64,000 nt of DNA from Winogradskyella sp. PC-19 (GCF_002163855.1 NZ_CP019332.1:2087145-2151144), one strand, 5' to 3'. Positions 54,221 to 63,340 are shown, counted from the first letter of the stretch. Translations and numbers: made by a program. Notes: a model not told the origin generated them from the letters alone.

Positions 54221-55141
54221 ATGAATACAATGAATTTTTATAAAAACACTTTAAAGATAGTTGCATTGTTGTTGTTTGGCACTTTATATGCACAACAAGA
54301 ACCTAACTATGCTTTATATAGATATACTATGAACGCCATTAACCCTGCTTATGCAGCGGCCGATGGTACTACAAGCCTGACTTCTAATTTTAGAAGTCAG
54401 TGGATTGATGTTCAAGATGCGCCTGAAACTCAAACTTTCTTTTTTCAAACACCTTTGACTGAAAATTTAGGTATCGGATTGTCAGTAGTTAATGATAATG
54501 TTTTCGTTGAAAACAGAACTAGCTTTAATGTTGACTTTTCATATAAGTTACAGCTAAGCGAGTCCACTAATGTATTTTTAGGCTTAAAAGCTGGAGGTAG
54601 AACTTATAATGTTGACCAAGGTGGCTTTAGTAATTTTAGTTTTAATTCTGGTCAAATCGATCCGGCAGTAGCTAATATTGATACTGGTTTTAGACCTAAT
54701 ATAGGGATTGGTGCTTATTTAGTTAATGATAAGTATTTTATTTCATTATCAGTTCCTGGCTTATTATTAAGTGAAAGAGTTAACGTTGACAATGGGATGG
54801 TCAGTATAGCTAATGAGAAAGCACATTTCTATTTATCAGGTGGTTACAATTTCGATTTATCTGATAAAGTTGAATTTAGGCCTTCAACAATGGTTCGTTA
54901 TGTTAACGGAAATGGAGTTGCAGCAGATATGACAGCAGCATTTAGATATAATCAGCGTTTTGAAGCTGGAGTTATGTATAGTACTGATTCAGTGTGGGCT
55001 GGTACTATTATGTTTAACCTTGCTGATTGGATGGATTTCGGATATGCTTATGGTGGTTCTGCAAGAAGCGAACTAAGTACATTTAATGACGGCACTCATG
55101 AAATATTGGTGCGTTTCAATTTCCCTAAAGCATCTAATTAA
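54221..55141 (+). CDS. PorP/SprF family type IX secretion membrane protein
   Basis: 306 residues. Signal peptide (to YAQQ), then the family hallmark YTMNAINPAYAAADG and a beta-rich chain (LGIGLSVVNDNVFV, FLGLKAGGRTYN, FMFNLADW-like end). PorP/SprF proteins sit in the outer membrane and are linked to T9SS secretion and surface attachment of a CHU_C-tail protein encoded next door, here the M43 protease. A terminator follows. Confidence 0.88.
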   Translation: MNTMNFYKNTLKIVALLLFGTLYAQQEPNYALYRYTMNAINPAYAAADGTTSLTSNFRSQWIDVQDAPETQTFFFQTPLTENLGIGLSVVNDNVFVENRTSFNVDFSYKLQLSESTNVFLGLKAGGRTYNVDQGGFSNFSFNSGQIDPAVANIDTGFRPNIGIGAYLVNDKYFISLSVPGLLLSERVNVDNGMVSIANEKAHFYLSGGYNFDLSDKVEFRPSTMVRYVNGNGVAADMTAAFRYNQRFEAGVMYSTDSVWAGTIMFNLADWMDFGYAYGGSARSELSTFNDGTHEILVRFNFPKASN

Positions 55142-55157
55142 TATTGTTTTAAATTAC

Positions 55158-55192
55158 AAAAAAAAGCCTCTCATTTTGAGAGGCTTTTTTTA
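55158..55192. terminator. strong bidirectional terminator between the PorP-like gene and pth
   Basis: GCCTCTC (55166-55172) and GAGAGGC (55178-55184), loop ATTTT, flanked by A8 upstream and T8 downstream, so it works on both strands. Confidence 0.88.
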
Positions 55193-55810
55193 TTTACCAT
55201 TATAGTTGTTCATAGTATTTTTTAGTCCAGAGAGAACAAAAGATTCAATTACTTCAGAACATATTTTTAAACGCTCTTTTAATTTTTTATTTTCCTCTTC
55301 AGACCAATTTCCTAAAACATAATCAACCTGCTTTCCTTTTGAAAACTCTGCGCTAATACCAAATCTAAAACGATTATATTTAGTAGTTTGAAGCTTGTCT
55401 TGTGTATCTTTAAGGCCGTTGTGACCGCCATCACTACCTTTTGATTTTAGACGTAAAGTACCAAAAGGTAAGTTAAGGTCATCAGTAATAATTAAAAGGT
55501 TTTCTAAAGGTATTTTTTCTTTGTTCATCCAGTATTTAATCGCCTTACCACTTAAATTCATATAGGTGCTAGGTTTTAACAAAACTAGAGTGCGACCTTT
55601 AATCTTATGATAAGCGATATCTCCCAGTTTATCCGTTTTAAAAGTAAAGTCATTAGAAGATGCATAGTGACTTAAAATTTTGAAACCAATATTGTGTCTT
55701 GTGCTTTCGTATTTTTCTCCAATATTACCTAAGCCTACGATTAAGTATTTTTTCATACTGTCAATTTCTTTTTTTTCGGCATTAAAAAATGCTAACAACC
55801 ATTTAAACAT
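55190..55810 (-). CDS. pth: aminoacyl-tRNA hydrolase
   Basis: 206 residues from 55810; an internal ATG at 55754-55756 (MKKYLIVGLGNIG) gives 188 residues and is the classical start, and I cannot decide between them. Catalytic set: Asn in GLGNIGEKY, His in TRHNIGF, Asn in TYMNLSGKA, Asp in ITDDLNLPFG and GSDGGHNGLK. It recycles peptidyl-tRNA. It follows the rplY terminator. Confidence 0.93.
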   Translation of the reverse strand: MFKWLLAFFNAEKKEIDSMKKYLIVGLGNIGEKYESTRHNIGFKILSHYASSNDFTFKTDKLGDIAYHKIKGRTLVLLKPSTYMNLSGKAIKYWMNKEKIPLENLLIITDDLNLPFGTLRLKSKGSDGGHNGLKDTQDKLQTTKYNRFRFGISAEFSKGKQVDYVLGNWSEEENKKLKERLKICSEVIESFVLSGLKNTMNNYNGK

Positions 55811-55833
55811 TACTTTAAGATTTATTCAAAAAT

Positions 55834-55867
55834 AAAAAAGCATTCCAGTTTAAAGGAATGCTTTTTT
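55834..55867 (-). terminator. terminator between rplY and pth
   Basis: GCATTCC (55840-55846) with GGAATGC (55855-55861), loop 8 nt, flanked by A-run/T-run on both sides; on the minus strand a T-run follows rplY. Confidence 0.8.
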
Positions 55868-55893
55868 ATATTTCTAAAATAAGAATGTCTTAA

Positions 55894-56535
55894 TTATTCT
55901 TGAGTTGCTTCAGTTGCAGGAGCATCTGCTGCTCCTTCTTCTGTAGCTCCTTCTTCATCTTCTCCTTCTTCTTCTTCATCAACGACGGCTAATCTACTTC
56001 GTCTTACTTGACAAACAACAGTGTTGTCAGGGTGTAATAATTTGTAAGCATCATTTTGAAGCTCTGTAATGTATAATTTACTACCAATTTTAAGAGGCGT
56101 AATATCAATCTCTATAAAATCTGGGAGGTTAGCAGGAATAGCTTTTACTCTTAATTTACGGTAAGGTCTTCTTAAGTTTCCACCATTCATAACACCTTTA
56201 GAACTTCCTACTACTTTTACAGGAATATCCATTGTAATTTCTTTATCGTCAAAAATTTGATAAAAATCTACATGAATTATTCTATCAGTCACTGGGTGAA
56301 ACTGAATGTCTTGCATAATTGCATTGATTGATTCACCATTATCAAGGGCAATCACAACTGTATGCGCATCTGGTGTGTATACAAGTTTTGAAAAAGCCAA
56401 CTCTGGTGCAGAAAAATGCAATGGTTTATCTCCTCCGTATACGACGCAAGGAACCTGACCAGCATTACGTAAGGCTTTTGTTGACTTTTTGCCTACGCTT
56501 TCTCTTTGAGATCCATTAATTGTAATTGATTTCAT
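55894..56535 (-). CDS. rplY: 50S ribosomal protein L25/general stress protein Ctc
   Basis: 213 residues: L25 N-terminal 5S rRNA-binding domain (1-92; [25 protein letters not shown] in parts), the CTC beta domain (93-180; [18 protein letters not shown]) and an acidic Glu/Ala tail. It binds 5S rRNA. The ATG is about 50 nt downstream of a promoter -7 box. Confidence 0.95.
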   Translation of the reverse strand: MKSITINGSQRESVGKKSTKALRNAGQVPCVVYGGDKPLHFSAPELAFSKLVYTPDAHTVVIALDNGESINAIMQDIQFHPVTDRIIHVDFYQIFDDKEITMDIPVKVVGSSKGVMNGGNLRRPYRKLRVKAIPANLPDFIEIDITPLKIGSKLYITELQNDAYKLLHPDNTVVCQVRRSRLAVVDEEEEGEDEEGATEEGAADAPATEATQE

Positions 56536-56583
56536 TTTAAAAAATTAAATTATATAATATTAAATACCTCATTTTGAGGGCTG

Positions 56584-56591
56584 CAAATGTA
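56584..56591 (-). promoter_or_regulatory. -7 box of rplY
   Basis: On the minus strand TACATTTGC, matching TAnnTTTGC exactly, 49 nt before the rplY ATG. The -33 element is weak. Confidence 0.5.
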
Positions 56592-56645
56592 ATAATATAT
56601 TATCGAATATGCACAGAGAAAACACAAATTTTAAAACTCTAAGTC

Positions 56646-57587
56646 TTACATTACAAATTTAGAACTTATAGACTTATTGTGGTGTACGTTTTGCATGACC
56701 TCTGCGAATAAATCGGCACAACTTAATACACGTAGTTTTTCACTCTCTTTAGTAAGAGGAATAGAGTTAGTAACAATTAGTTCTTCTAATTTAGAATTTT
56801 CTAATTTTTCATACGCACTACCAGATAAAATTGGATGAGTACAAATGGCCCTAACACTAAGCGCACCTCGCTCCATCATAAGGTCTGCAGCTTTAGTAAG
56901 TGTACCAGCAGTATCAACCATATCATCAACTAACACTACGTTTTTACCTGTAACATCTCCAATAAGTTCCATATGAGATATGACATTAGCTTTTGCGCGT
57001 TGTTTATAACAAATAACAACATCGCTTTGTAAAGCTTTTGAGTAAGCATATGCACGTTTTGAACCACCCATATCTGGTGAAGCAATAGTAAGGTTGTCTA
57101 GATTTAAAGATTTTAAATAAGGTAAAAATATAGTTGAAGCAAATAAATGATCTACAGGTTTTTCGAAAAAGCCTTGAATTTGATCTGCATGTAAATCCAT
57201 AGTTATAATACGAGTTGCTCCAGCTGCTTCAAGCATTTTGGCTACTAATTTTGCTGCTATCGGGACTCTTGGTTTATCTTTTCTGTCTTGTCTAGCCCAA
57301 CCAAAATAGGGTAATACGGCTGTAATGTGTCTTGCTGAAGCTCTTTTGGCAGCATCGATCATCAGTAGCATTTCCATTAAATTTTCGGGACCGGGATTTG
57401 TTGAACCTATTATAAATATTCGGGTGCCACGAATAGATTCTTCATAAGAAGGCTGAAATTCACCATCACTGTATCTTGATGTGATGACATTACCTAGTTT
57501 TACGCCATAAGCGCTGGCAATTTGTTCTGCTAAATATCGGCTTTGTGAGCAAGTAAAAATCTTTGCTTCTGTGGTTTCGTTAGGCAT
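56646..57587 (-). CDS. prs: ribose-phosphate pyrophosphokinase
   Basis: 313 residues. PRPP synthetase motifs: TSRYSDGEFQPSYEESIRG, MDLHADQIQGFF, SPDMGGSKRAYAYS and the PRPP loop VVLVDDMVDTAGTL. It makes PRPP for nucleotide and histidine/tryptophan synthesis. It is upstream of rplY in the same direction, with its own promoter. Confidence 0.95.
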   Translation of the reverse strand: MPNETTEAKIFTCSQSRYLAEQIASAYGVKLGNVITSRYSDGEFQPSYEESIRGTRIFIIGSTNPGPENLMEMLLMIDAAKRASARHITAVLPYFGWARQDRKDKPRVPIAAKLVAKMLEAAGATRIITMDLHADQIQGFFEKPVDHLFASTIFLPYLKSLNLDNLTIASPDMGGSKRAYAYSKALQSDVVICYKQRAKANVISHMELIGDVTGKNVVLVDDMVDTAGTLTKAADLMMERGALSVRAICTHPILSGSAYEKLENSKLEELIVTNSIPLTKESEKLRVLSCADLFAEVMQNVHHNKSISSKFVM

Positions 57588-57624
57588 TTTGTTGTGTTGT
57601 TGTTAGTTGTATAATTATAGAGTT

Positions 57625-57652
57625 CAAAGTTAGAAAATTATTTCGCTAGCAA
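57625..57652 (-). promoter_or_regulatory. promoter of prs
   Basis: Minus strand: CTTG region (57653-57650), a 17-nt spacer, then TAACTTTG (57632-57625), an exact -7 match. It lies 37 nt before the prs ATG. Confidence 0.65.
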
Positions 57653-57676
57653 GAATAATAAAGCGCACAATTTTAG

Positions 57677-57708
57677 TTGTTTTAACTCATTAATTTTATT
57701 TATTTTTG
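57677..57708 (+). promoter_or_regulatory. strong promoter of tRNA-Leu
   Basis: TTGTTTT (57677-57683), spacer 21 nt from the TTG, then TATTTTTG (57701-57708) followed by C. Both elements fit the Bacteroidota consensus; the tRNA starts 15 nt downstream. Confidence 0.75.
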
Positions 57709-57723
57709 CAATCTAATTTAAAA

Positions 57724-57803
57724 GCTCAAGTGGCGGAATTGGTAGACGCGCCGGATTCAAAATCCGGTTCTTAGGAGTGCGGGTTCGATTCCCGCCTTGA
57801 GTA
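57724..57803 (+). tRNA. tRNA-Leu(CAA)
   Basis: 80 nt. Acceptor stem GCTCAAG/CTTGAGT (with a G1-U72 wobble), D-arm GCGGAATTGGTAGACGC, anticodon stem CCGGA/TCCGG with loop TTCAAAA (anticodon CAA, reads UUG), variable arm TTCTTAGGAGT, T-arm GCGGGTTCGATTCCCGC, discriminator A. CCA is not encoded. Confidence 0.93.
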
Positions 57804-57806
57804 CTG

Positions 57807-57841
57807 AAGGCAAATCAAAATATAACTTGATTTGCCTTTTA
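57807..57841 (+). terminator. terminator after tRNA-Leu
   Basis: AAGGCAAATCAA (57807-57818) pairs perfectly over 12 bp with TTGATTTGCCTT (57827-57838), loop 8 nt, then T. It follows the tRNA 3' end by three bases. Confidence 0.85.
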
Positions 57842-57913
57842 TATTATCATTTAACTAAGTTTAATTGAAAAAATATAGATAATTATTTACTTTAGACAAC
57901 CCTAGTAAATATT

Positions 57914-59782
57914 ATGATAAACTCATTTAATAAAACATTTAAAATTATTGGCTTCAGTGGGCTAGCCTTGTTTTTTTTCACAAGCTTCAACTTATATTCT
58001 CAATCATTTACTGATGTAACATCTGCTAAAGGCGTAATCGATTTGATAGATACCGGTGTTGATCCAGTTATCGCTAGAGTTTACGGTGGTGGTGCCTCTG
58101 TTGTAGATTTTGATAATGATGGAGATTTAGATTTTTTTGTGGGTACAAATTTTGGTCAAACAAGTCAGCTTTACCAGAACAATGGAATCGGAGAGTTTCA
58201 AGAAGTAGCGAGTAATCTAGGCATAACAAACACCAACAGAATCAGAGTCGGTTTATGGATTGATTACGATGGAGACGAGTTGTTAGATTTAATTCTAGTA
58301 GGAGACTGTTTCAAAGTTTCATCTGGTTGCGTTGAGCAATTAGATATTTATACTTACAGGCAAACCTCAGGAGGACAATTTATAGAGGAAGCAAATACTG
58401 GTTTAGACTTCAATGGTAAGTATAACACCTCCTTAGATACCGAAAAAGTTGTTGGAGGTGTATCAGCTGCAGATATTAATAACGATGGTTGGTTAGATGT
58501 TTTTGTATCGGTATGGGGAGCTGAGTCTACATTGTTTCTCAATAACGGAAATGGTACTTTTTCTGATATTAGTATTACAAGTAATCTAGCGCAAAGTAGT
58601 ATGTTTAGGTGGCAACCAATATTTCATGATTTTGATAGAGATGGTGATATTGATGTGTATGTCAATGTAGATTTTGATTCTAATGAATTTTGGTTAAATA
58701 ATGGCGACAGTACTTTTCAAAATATAGCAAGCTCTATTGGTGCTGATCATCCATTTAACGAAATGGGCATGACACTAGGTGATTATGACAATGATGGAGA
58801 CTTTGACATTTATGCAACTAATATTTCTAGAATTGACGATGGAGAAACACAACCAAGACATAATATCTTGCTTAGGAATGATTGGTCTCAAAATAATACT
58901 TTAGGTTTTACAGAAATATCTCAAAACCCAGGAATTGATGTTGGTGCTAGTGGCTGGGATTGGGGTACTACCTTTTTTGACTCAAATAATGATAGTTTTG
59001 TAGATTTAGCTTCTACTAATGGTTGGCCACAGGTAAATTGGTCACCTGACCCATCAAAACTATGGTTAAACGTTGATGGTCTATTGTTTTCGGATATATC
59101 AAACACTGCAAATTTTAATGATAACTGGGAAGCAGCATCTCTTGTAGCTTTTGATATGGAAAGGGATGGCGATTTAGATTTGCTACAATCAATGAAGTTT
59201 AATTCGGGTGATTTAAAAGCTGCTAGATTATATGAAAACGATTATTCTTCTGATGCAAGCTCTAATAATTATTTGGTAGTAAAACCGAGGCTAAATGGCA
59301 GTAACCATTTTGCTATAGGTACTAAAATTTCAGCAACTTTCAACGGTGTCACTAATATTAGACTTATAACTGCAGGAACAAGTCATTTTGGTCAAGAACC
59401 AGCAGAAGCTTTTTTTGGAGTTGGCAATAATAGTTTTATAGACGAAATAAAAATCGAATGGCCGAATGGTACAGAAACAATTGTAAATAATATTACTTCT
59501 AATCAGGTTATAACTATCATGCCTTCTGGTGTTTTAAGTACCAATCAAAATGTAGAAACATCTATTAAAATTTATCCAAATCCAGTTTCAGATATATTAT
59601 CAATAGAAACTAATAGAGATATTGAAAAATATAAAATTTATAATCTACTTGGACAAAAAGTACTTGAAAATGATTTCTTAAAACAGATAAACGTATCTAA
59701 ACTTTCGACTGGGACTTATTTTATAAACTTTTCAAATGATTATGATGGCGTCAATGAAACTTTTCGTTTCATAAAAAAATAA
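57914..59782 (+). CDS. secreted FG-GAP/VCBS-repeat protein with ASPIC/UnbV domain and T9SS type A tail
   Basis: 622 residues. Signal peptide to about 31 (SLYSQ-like). A beta-propeller of FG-GAP repeats with Asp-rich Ca-binding loops (DFDNDGDLDFFVG, DYDNDGDFDIYATN, DMERDGDLDLLQS) fills about 35-430. A UnbV/ASPIC domain follows (about 440-545; IKIEWPNGTETIVNN). The T9SS type A sorting tail is at the end (SIKIYPNPVSDILSI, then LSTGTYFINF). It is probably surface-exposed; function unknown. Confidence 0.87.
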   Translation: MINSFNKTFKIIGFSGLALFFFTSFNLYSQSFTDVTSAKGVIDLIDTGVDPVIARVYGGGASVVDFDNDGDLDFFVGTNFGQTSQLYQNNGIGEFQEVASNLGITNTNRIRVGLWIDYDGDELLDLILVGDCFKVSSGCVEQLDIYTYRQTSGGQFIEEANTGLDFNGKYNTSLDTEKVVGGVSAADINNDGWLDVFVSVWGAESTLFLNNGNGTFSDISITSNLAQSSMFRWQPIFHDFDRDGDIDVYVNVDFDSNEFWLNNGDSTFQNIASSIGADHPFNEMGMTLGDYDNDGDFDIYATNISRIDDGETQPRHNILLRNDWSQNNTLGFTEISQNPGIDVGASGWDWGTTFFDSNNDSFVDLASTNGWPQVNWSPDPSKLWLNVDGLLFSDISNTANFNDNWEAASLVAFDMERDGDLDLLQSMKFNSGDLKAARLYENDYSSDASSNNYLVVKPRLNGSNHFAIGTKISATFNGVTNIRLITAGTSHFGQEPAEAFFGVGNNSFIDEIKIEWPNGTETIVNNITSNQVITIMPSGVLSTNQNVETSIKIYPNPVSDILSIETNRDIEKYKIYNLLGQKVLENDFLKQINVSKLSTGTYFINFSNDYDGVNETFRFIKK

Positions 59783-59792
59783 ATACTTAAAA

Positions 59793-60362
59793 ATGAACGA
59801 TTTTTTCTTTAACGTAAAATACGGACTTAACCATGTATTGGACATTAATGGTTATGATCATGTGTTGTTTTTAATACTACTAGCTGTACCTTATATTTTT
59901 AAGGATTGGAAACGAGTTTTAGTACTTGTTTCTCTTTTTACAATTGGGCACACCGTGTCGTTAATATTAGCAGCATATGACATGGTTTCAGTAAATGGTA
60001 AATTAGTTGAATTTTTAATACCTGTTACAATTCTTGTTGCCGCTATTTATAATGTGTTTACAGGTGGTAAAGAAGATAAAAATAAAAAGGTAAGTGTCTT
60101 ATTTTTTGCAGCATTAGCATTTGGTATTATACATGGATTAGGTTTTGCAAGAGAGTTTACTATGGTATTTGGTGATACAGACAATAAACTTTTAGCATTG
60201 TTAGAATTTGCTTTGGGTATAGAGCTAGCTCAAGTTATAATTGTGTTTGTAGTCCTTTTTCTTGGTTTCTTATTTCAAACGATATTTCGTTTCTCTAAAC
60301 GTGATTGGGTAATGGTTGTTTCTTCCATAGTTATAGGTTTAGTTATACCTATATTATTTTAA
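59793..60362 (+). CDS. HupE/UreJ-family membrane protein
   Basis: 189 residues with about six membrane helices. The HupE/UreJ_2 pattern: FFFNVKYGLNHVLDINGYDHVLFL at the start, FTIGHTVSLILAA, and FGIIHGLGFAREF with conserved histidines. The family is linked to nickel or other metal uptake and to urease/hydrogenase loci; none of these enzymes is nearby, so the substrate is uncertain. It lies 10 nt after the FG-GAP gene. Confidence 0.83.
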   Translation: MNDFFFNVKYGLNHVLDINGYDHVLFLILLAVPYIFKDWKRVLVLVSLFTIGHTVSLILAAYDMVSVNGKLVEFLIPVTILVAAIYNVFTGGKEDKNKKVSVLFFAALAFGIIHGLGFAREFTMVFGDTDNKLLALLEFALGIELAQVIIVFVVLFLGFLFQTIFRFSKRDWVMVVSSIVIGLVIPILF

Positions 60363-60384
60363 AATAGCATATTATAATACAACT

Positions 60385-60440
60385 TAAAGTTTGTAAAAAC
60401 TTTAACGGCAAGCCATTGCTTATAAAATACTAAGCCGTTA
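60385..60440. other. two hairpins in the HupE/dCMP deaminase gap
   Basis: TAAAGTTT/AAACTTTA (60385-60392 / 60397-60404) and TAACGGC/GCCGTTA (60403-60409 / 60434-60440). They overlap by two bases, so only one can form at a time. The gap is 110 nt; no clear U-run. Confidence 0.4.
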
Positions 60441-60472
60441 TATTCGTTAATTACAATAATTAGAGAATCTAA

Positions 60473-60907
60473 ATGGCTCAAGACCAAAAACAATTAAGAT
60501 ACGATAAAGCATACTTACGCATGGCTCAGGAATGGGGCAAATTATCACACTGTAAGCGTAAACAAGTAGGAGCAATTATTGTCAAAGACCGTATGATAAT
60601 ATCTGACGGTTATAATGGTACTCCAACAGGTTTTGAGAATTATTGCGAAGATGATGATGGCTACACGAAATGGTATGTGTTACATGCCGAAGCTAATGCA
60701 ATTTTAAAAGTAGCTTCTTCGACTCAATCTTGTAGAGGAGCAACATTATATATTACACTTTCTCCATGTAAAGAATGTAGTAAACTTATTCATCAAGCAG
60801 GGTTTGTAAGGGTTGTGTATTCTGAAGCCTATAAGGACGATTCTGGATTAAAATTCTTAGAAAAAGCAGGTGTTCAGTTAGATTTAATTCAAGAAGTAAA
60901 AGCATAG
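60473..60907 (+). CDS. dCMP deaminase family protein
   Basis: 144 residues. Zinc motif LHAEANAILK (His and catalytic Glu) and SPCKECSKL (two Cys) of the cytidine/deoxycytidylate deaminase family; the N-terminus KQLRYDKAYLRMAQEWGK is typical of ComEB/dCMP deaminases. It provides dUMP for thymidylate synthesis. It abuts the S41 protease gene. Confidence 0.88.
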   Translation: MAQDQKQLRYDKAYLRMAQEWGKLSHCKRKQVGAIIVKDRMIISDGYNGTPTGFENYCEDDDGYTKWYVLHAEANAILKVASSTQSCRGATLYITLSPCKECSKLIHQAGFVRVVYSEAYKDDSGLKFLEKAGVQLDLIQEVKA

Positions 60908-62518
60908 ATGTCCAATACAAAAAAGTATATACCATTAATAATAGGCGTAGCTATTGCTATTGGGGTCTTTATTGGAGGTAAGCTTAATTTTACAGATACT
61001 TCTGATCGTTTATTTACAACAAATAGTAAAAAAGATAAACTTAACAGACTTATAGATTATATAGATTACGAGTACGTAGAAGATATTAATACAGATAGTA
61101 TAGTAGATGTTACTGTAAATGGTATTTTAGATAATTTAGATCCACACTCTGTATATATTCCTAAAAAAGATTTAGAACGGGTTACAGAGAATATGCGTGG
61201 CGATTTTGTTGGTATAGGCATTAATTATTATCCTTATAAAGACACATTAGCCGTCATAAGACCTACTGAAGGTGGTCCAAGTAAAAGAGCTGGAATAAAA
61301 AGTGGTGATAGAATACTTATGGCAGATGGAGATTCTATTTTTGGAGAAAATTTCAATACCGAAAAAATTAGTAAAAAATTAAAAGGTAAAAAAGGAACTA
61401 GGGTTAAGCTTAAGGTGTATCGTCCACAGACTAAAGAATATTTAGACATTACTGTAAGAAGAGGAAGTATTCCAATAAAAAGTGTAGATGCATCTTATAT
61501 GCTTACAGATAATTTGGGTTTTATAAAAATGAATCGTTTTGCCGAATCTACTTATGAAGAATTTAAATCAGCATTAGACGGATTGCAAGATGAAGGCACG
61601 ACTAAATTAGTTTTAGACTTAAGAGATAATCCTGGTGGTTTTTTAGGTATTGCAGAGCGTATTGCAGACGAATTTTTGGAAGACGATAAACTTATTCTTT
61701 TTACAAAAAATAAAAAAGGAAAAATAGAAAACACATTTGCAACAAGTCGAGGCGATTTTGAAGAAGGTGAAGTCTACATTTTAATAAACGAAAGTTCTGC
61801 GTCTGCAAGTGAAGTCATAGCTGGTGCACTACAAGATAACGACAAAGGTGTAATTGTCGGAAGACGTTCTTACGGAAAAGGATTAGTACAACGCGAAATG
61901 GCCCTGGGTGATGGAAGTGCTGTTAGATTAACAGTTTCAAGATACTATACACCAACAGGACGTTCTATCCAAAAGCCATATAATAACGGAGAAAGCAGAA
62001 GTTATTTTAGAGATTATTATAAGCGTTTAAGTAATGGAGAACTCATGAATTCTGAAAACATCGAAATTGAAGATTCGTTAAAATTCACAACACCAAATGG
62101 TAAGGTTGTTTATGGGGGAGGCGGAATTATCCCAGATATTTTTGTGCCTTTAGACCGCTCTTTTGATAACGAAACAATAAATTATTTAAGACGTTCGGGT
62201 CATTTTGGTTTTTTTGTTTTCGAAGAATTAGATAGAAATAGAGCTATATATGACGGTGTGGCTAAACGTGATTTCATAGATAACTTTTTTGTAAGTGATG
62301 ATATTGTAGTACGTTTTCAAGATTACGTAAATAGACAAGAAAGTACTAAAATTAGCTTTGTAGCCTTTAACGATGTAATAAAGCGTTTGATTAAAGCGAC
62401 TCTAGCAAGACAGCTATACGACGATAACGCTTTTGAGGAAATTATTAATAGAAGCGATATTATGATAGATGAGGTTATTCTTCTAAGCCAAGATAATCCT
62501 GAAGAAACGACTAACTAG
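60908..62518 (+). CDS. S41-family C-terminal processing peptidase
   Basis: 536 residues with an N-terminal membrane anchor or signal (PLIIGVAIAIGVFIGGKL), PDZ domain (about 95-175; GGPSKRAGIKSGDRILMADG), and protease domain with Ser motif SASASE (297-302) and a YGKG lysine motif about 25 residues later. It processes periplasmic proteins from the C-terminal side. The start ATG abuts the dCMP deaminase stop. Confidence 0.92.
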   Translation: MSNTKKYIPLIIGVAIAIGVFIGGKLNFTDTSDRLFTTNSKKDKLNRLIDYIDYEYVEDINTDSIVDVTVNGILDNLDPHSVYIPKKDLERVTENMRGDFVGIGINYYPYKDTLAVIRPTEGGPSKRAGIKSGDRILMADGDSIFGENFNTEKISKKLKGKKGTRVKLKVYRPQTKEYLDITVRRGSIPIKSVDASYMLTDNLGFIKMNRFAESTYEEFKSALDGLQDEGTTKLVLDLRDNPGGFLGIAERIADEFLEDDKLILFTKNKKGKIENTFATSRGDFEEGEVYILINESSASASEVIAGALQDNDKGVIVGRRSYGKGLVQREMALGDGSAVRLTVSRYYTPTGRSIQKPYNNGESRSYFRDYYKRLSNGELMNSENIEIEDSLKFTTPNGKVVYGGGGIIPDIFVPLDRSFDNETINYLRRSGHFGFFVFEELDRNRAIYDGVAKRDFIDNFFVSDDIVVRFQDYVNRQESTKISFVAFNDVIKRLIKATLARQLYDDNAFEEIINRSDIMIDEVILLSQDNPEETTN

Positions 62519-63122
62519 AAATCTTATCATGCACTTTAGTATGCTTACCAGCATTCCAAAGTGTAAGAATGTCAGTTGCTACCTGAGCGCCACTACCACT
62601 AGCAATTGCAAATTGACTTCTTCCTCCAGCTAAAGTTCCTGCTACGTAAAGACCATTTTCGACTAAATAGTTTTTATTTTTTAACCAAATTCTATCTTTT
62701 TCGATAGCAGCTTGTGGATGTGGTTCCACGTAAGTTTCAAGACCTTTTATGATCAGTAAATTAGTGTAACCAACTGCAATAACTATGTTTTTAGAGGTGT
62801 AGCTATTTTTGTTTGTTTCTACCGTAAAACCTTCAGGATATTTAGAGATTGATTTTACTTTCTCCTTTTCAATTTGTGTTACATGTGGATATAAGTCTTG
62901 TAACTGCTGTTTTCCACTTTTTAGAATGTCTTTTCCCAAAGTTTTAGGTGGTAAACCTAAAACGTTATTAAAAAGTGCATTTTGTAAATGCGATGTTTTT
63001 TGGTGCGTAATAATACCAATCTGTTTATCGGCGGCAAATGGCTTTGATATTGCAGAGCCTAATACTAAAGCGCAAGACATTCCTGCGGCACCACCACCTA
63101 TAATCAAAGCATCAAAATCCAT
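62511..63122 (-). CDS. short FAD-dependent oxidoreductase, thioredoxin-reductase-like
   Basis: 203 residues, shorter than the usual 300+. The FAD-binding GGGAAGMSCALVLG opens the protein, IVIAVGYTN fits the second motif, and the end NGLYVAGTLAGGRSQFAIASGSG is the C-terminal FAD motif. No CxxC redox pair and no NADPH-binding domain is seen. Stop converges with the S41 gene by 8 nt overlap; the start overlaps the small gene upstream by 1 nt. Confidence 0.75.
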   Translation of the reverse strand: MDFDALIIGGGAAGMSCALVLGSAISKPFAADKQIGIITHQKTSHLQNALFNNVLGLPPKTLGKDILKSGKQQLQDLYPHVTQIEKEKVKSISKYPEGFTVETNKNSYTSKNIVIAVGYTNLLIIKGLETYVEPHPQAAIEKDRIWLKNKNYLVENGLYVAGTLAGGRSQFAIASGSGAQVATDILTLWNAGKHTKVHDKISS

Positions 63123-63322
63123 TATTTACGTTTATCTAATTTTTCAATTTTCTTTGAAACTCTAAAAATTTGAAGTAGTGTAATCACACAAAGTGAACAA
63201 AAAATTGTAATCAGCGCAGTTGCACTTTCACCTTGTAAAAGGGCATCAAAATTTAGTTTAGTAGCATTAAAAATAATTAATGCAAAAGCTATGACTGAGG
63301 CAATAATTGTGAATATTTTCAT
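63122..63322 (-). CDS. small two-helix membrane protein
   Basis: 66 residues: two membrane helices (about 3-19 and 34-54) and a basic tail KKIEKLDKRK. No recognised family. It overlaps the oxidoreductase start by one base and lies 18 nt after the MarC gene, so it is in an operon. Confidence 0.65.
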   Translation of the reverse strand: MKIFTIIASVIAFALIIFNATKLNFDALLQGESATALITIFCSLCVITLLQIFRVSKKIEKLDKRK

Positions 63323-63340
63323 TTTTAACGGGTTTTATGA

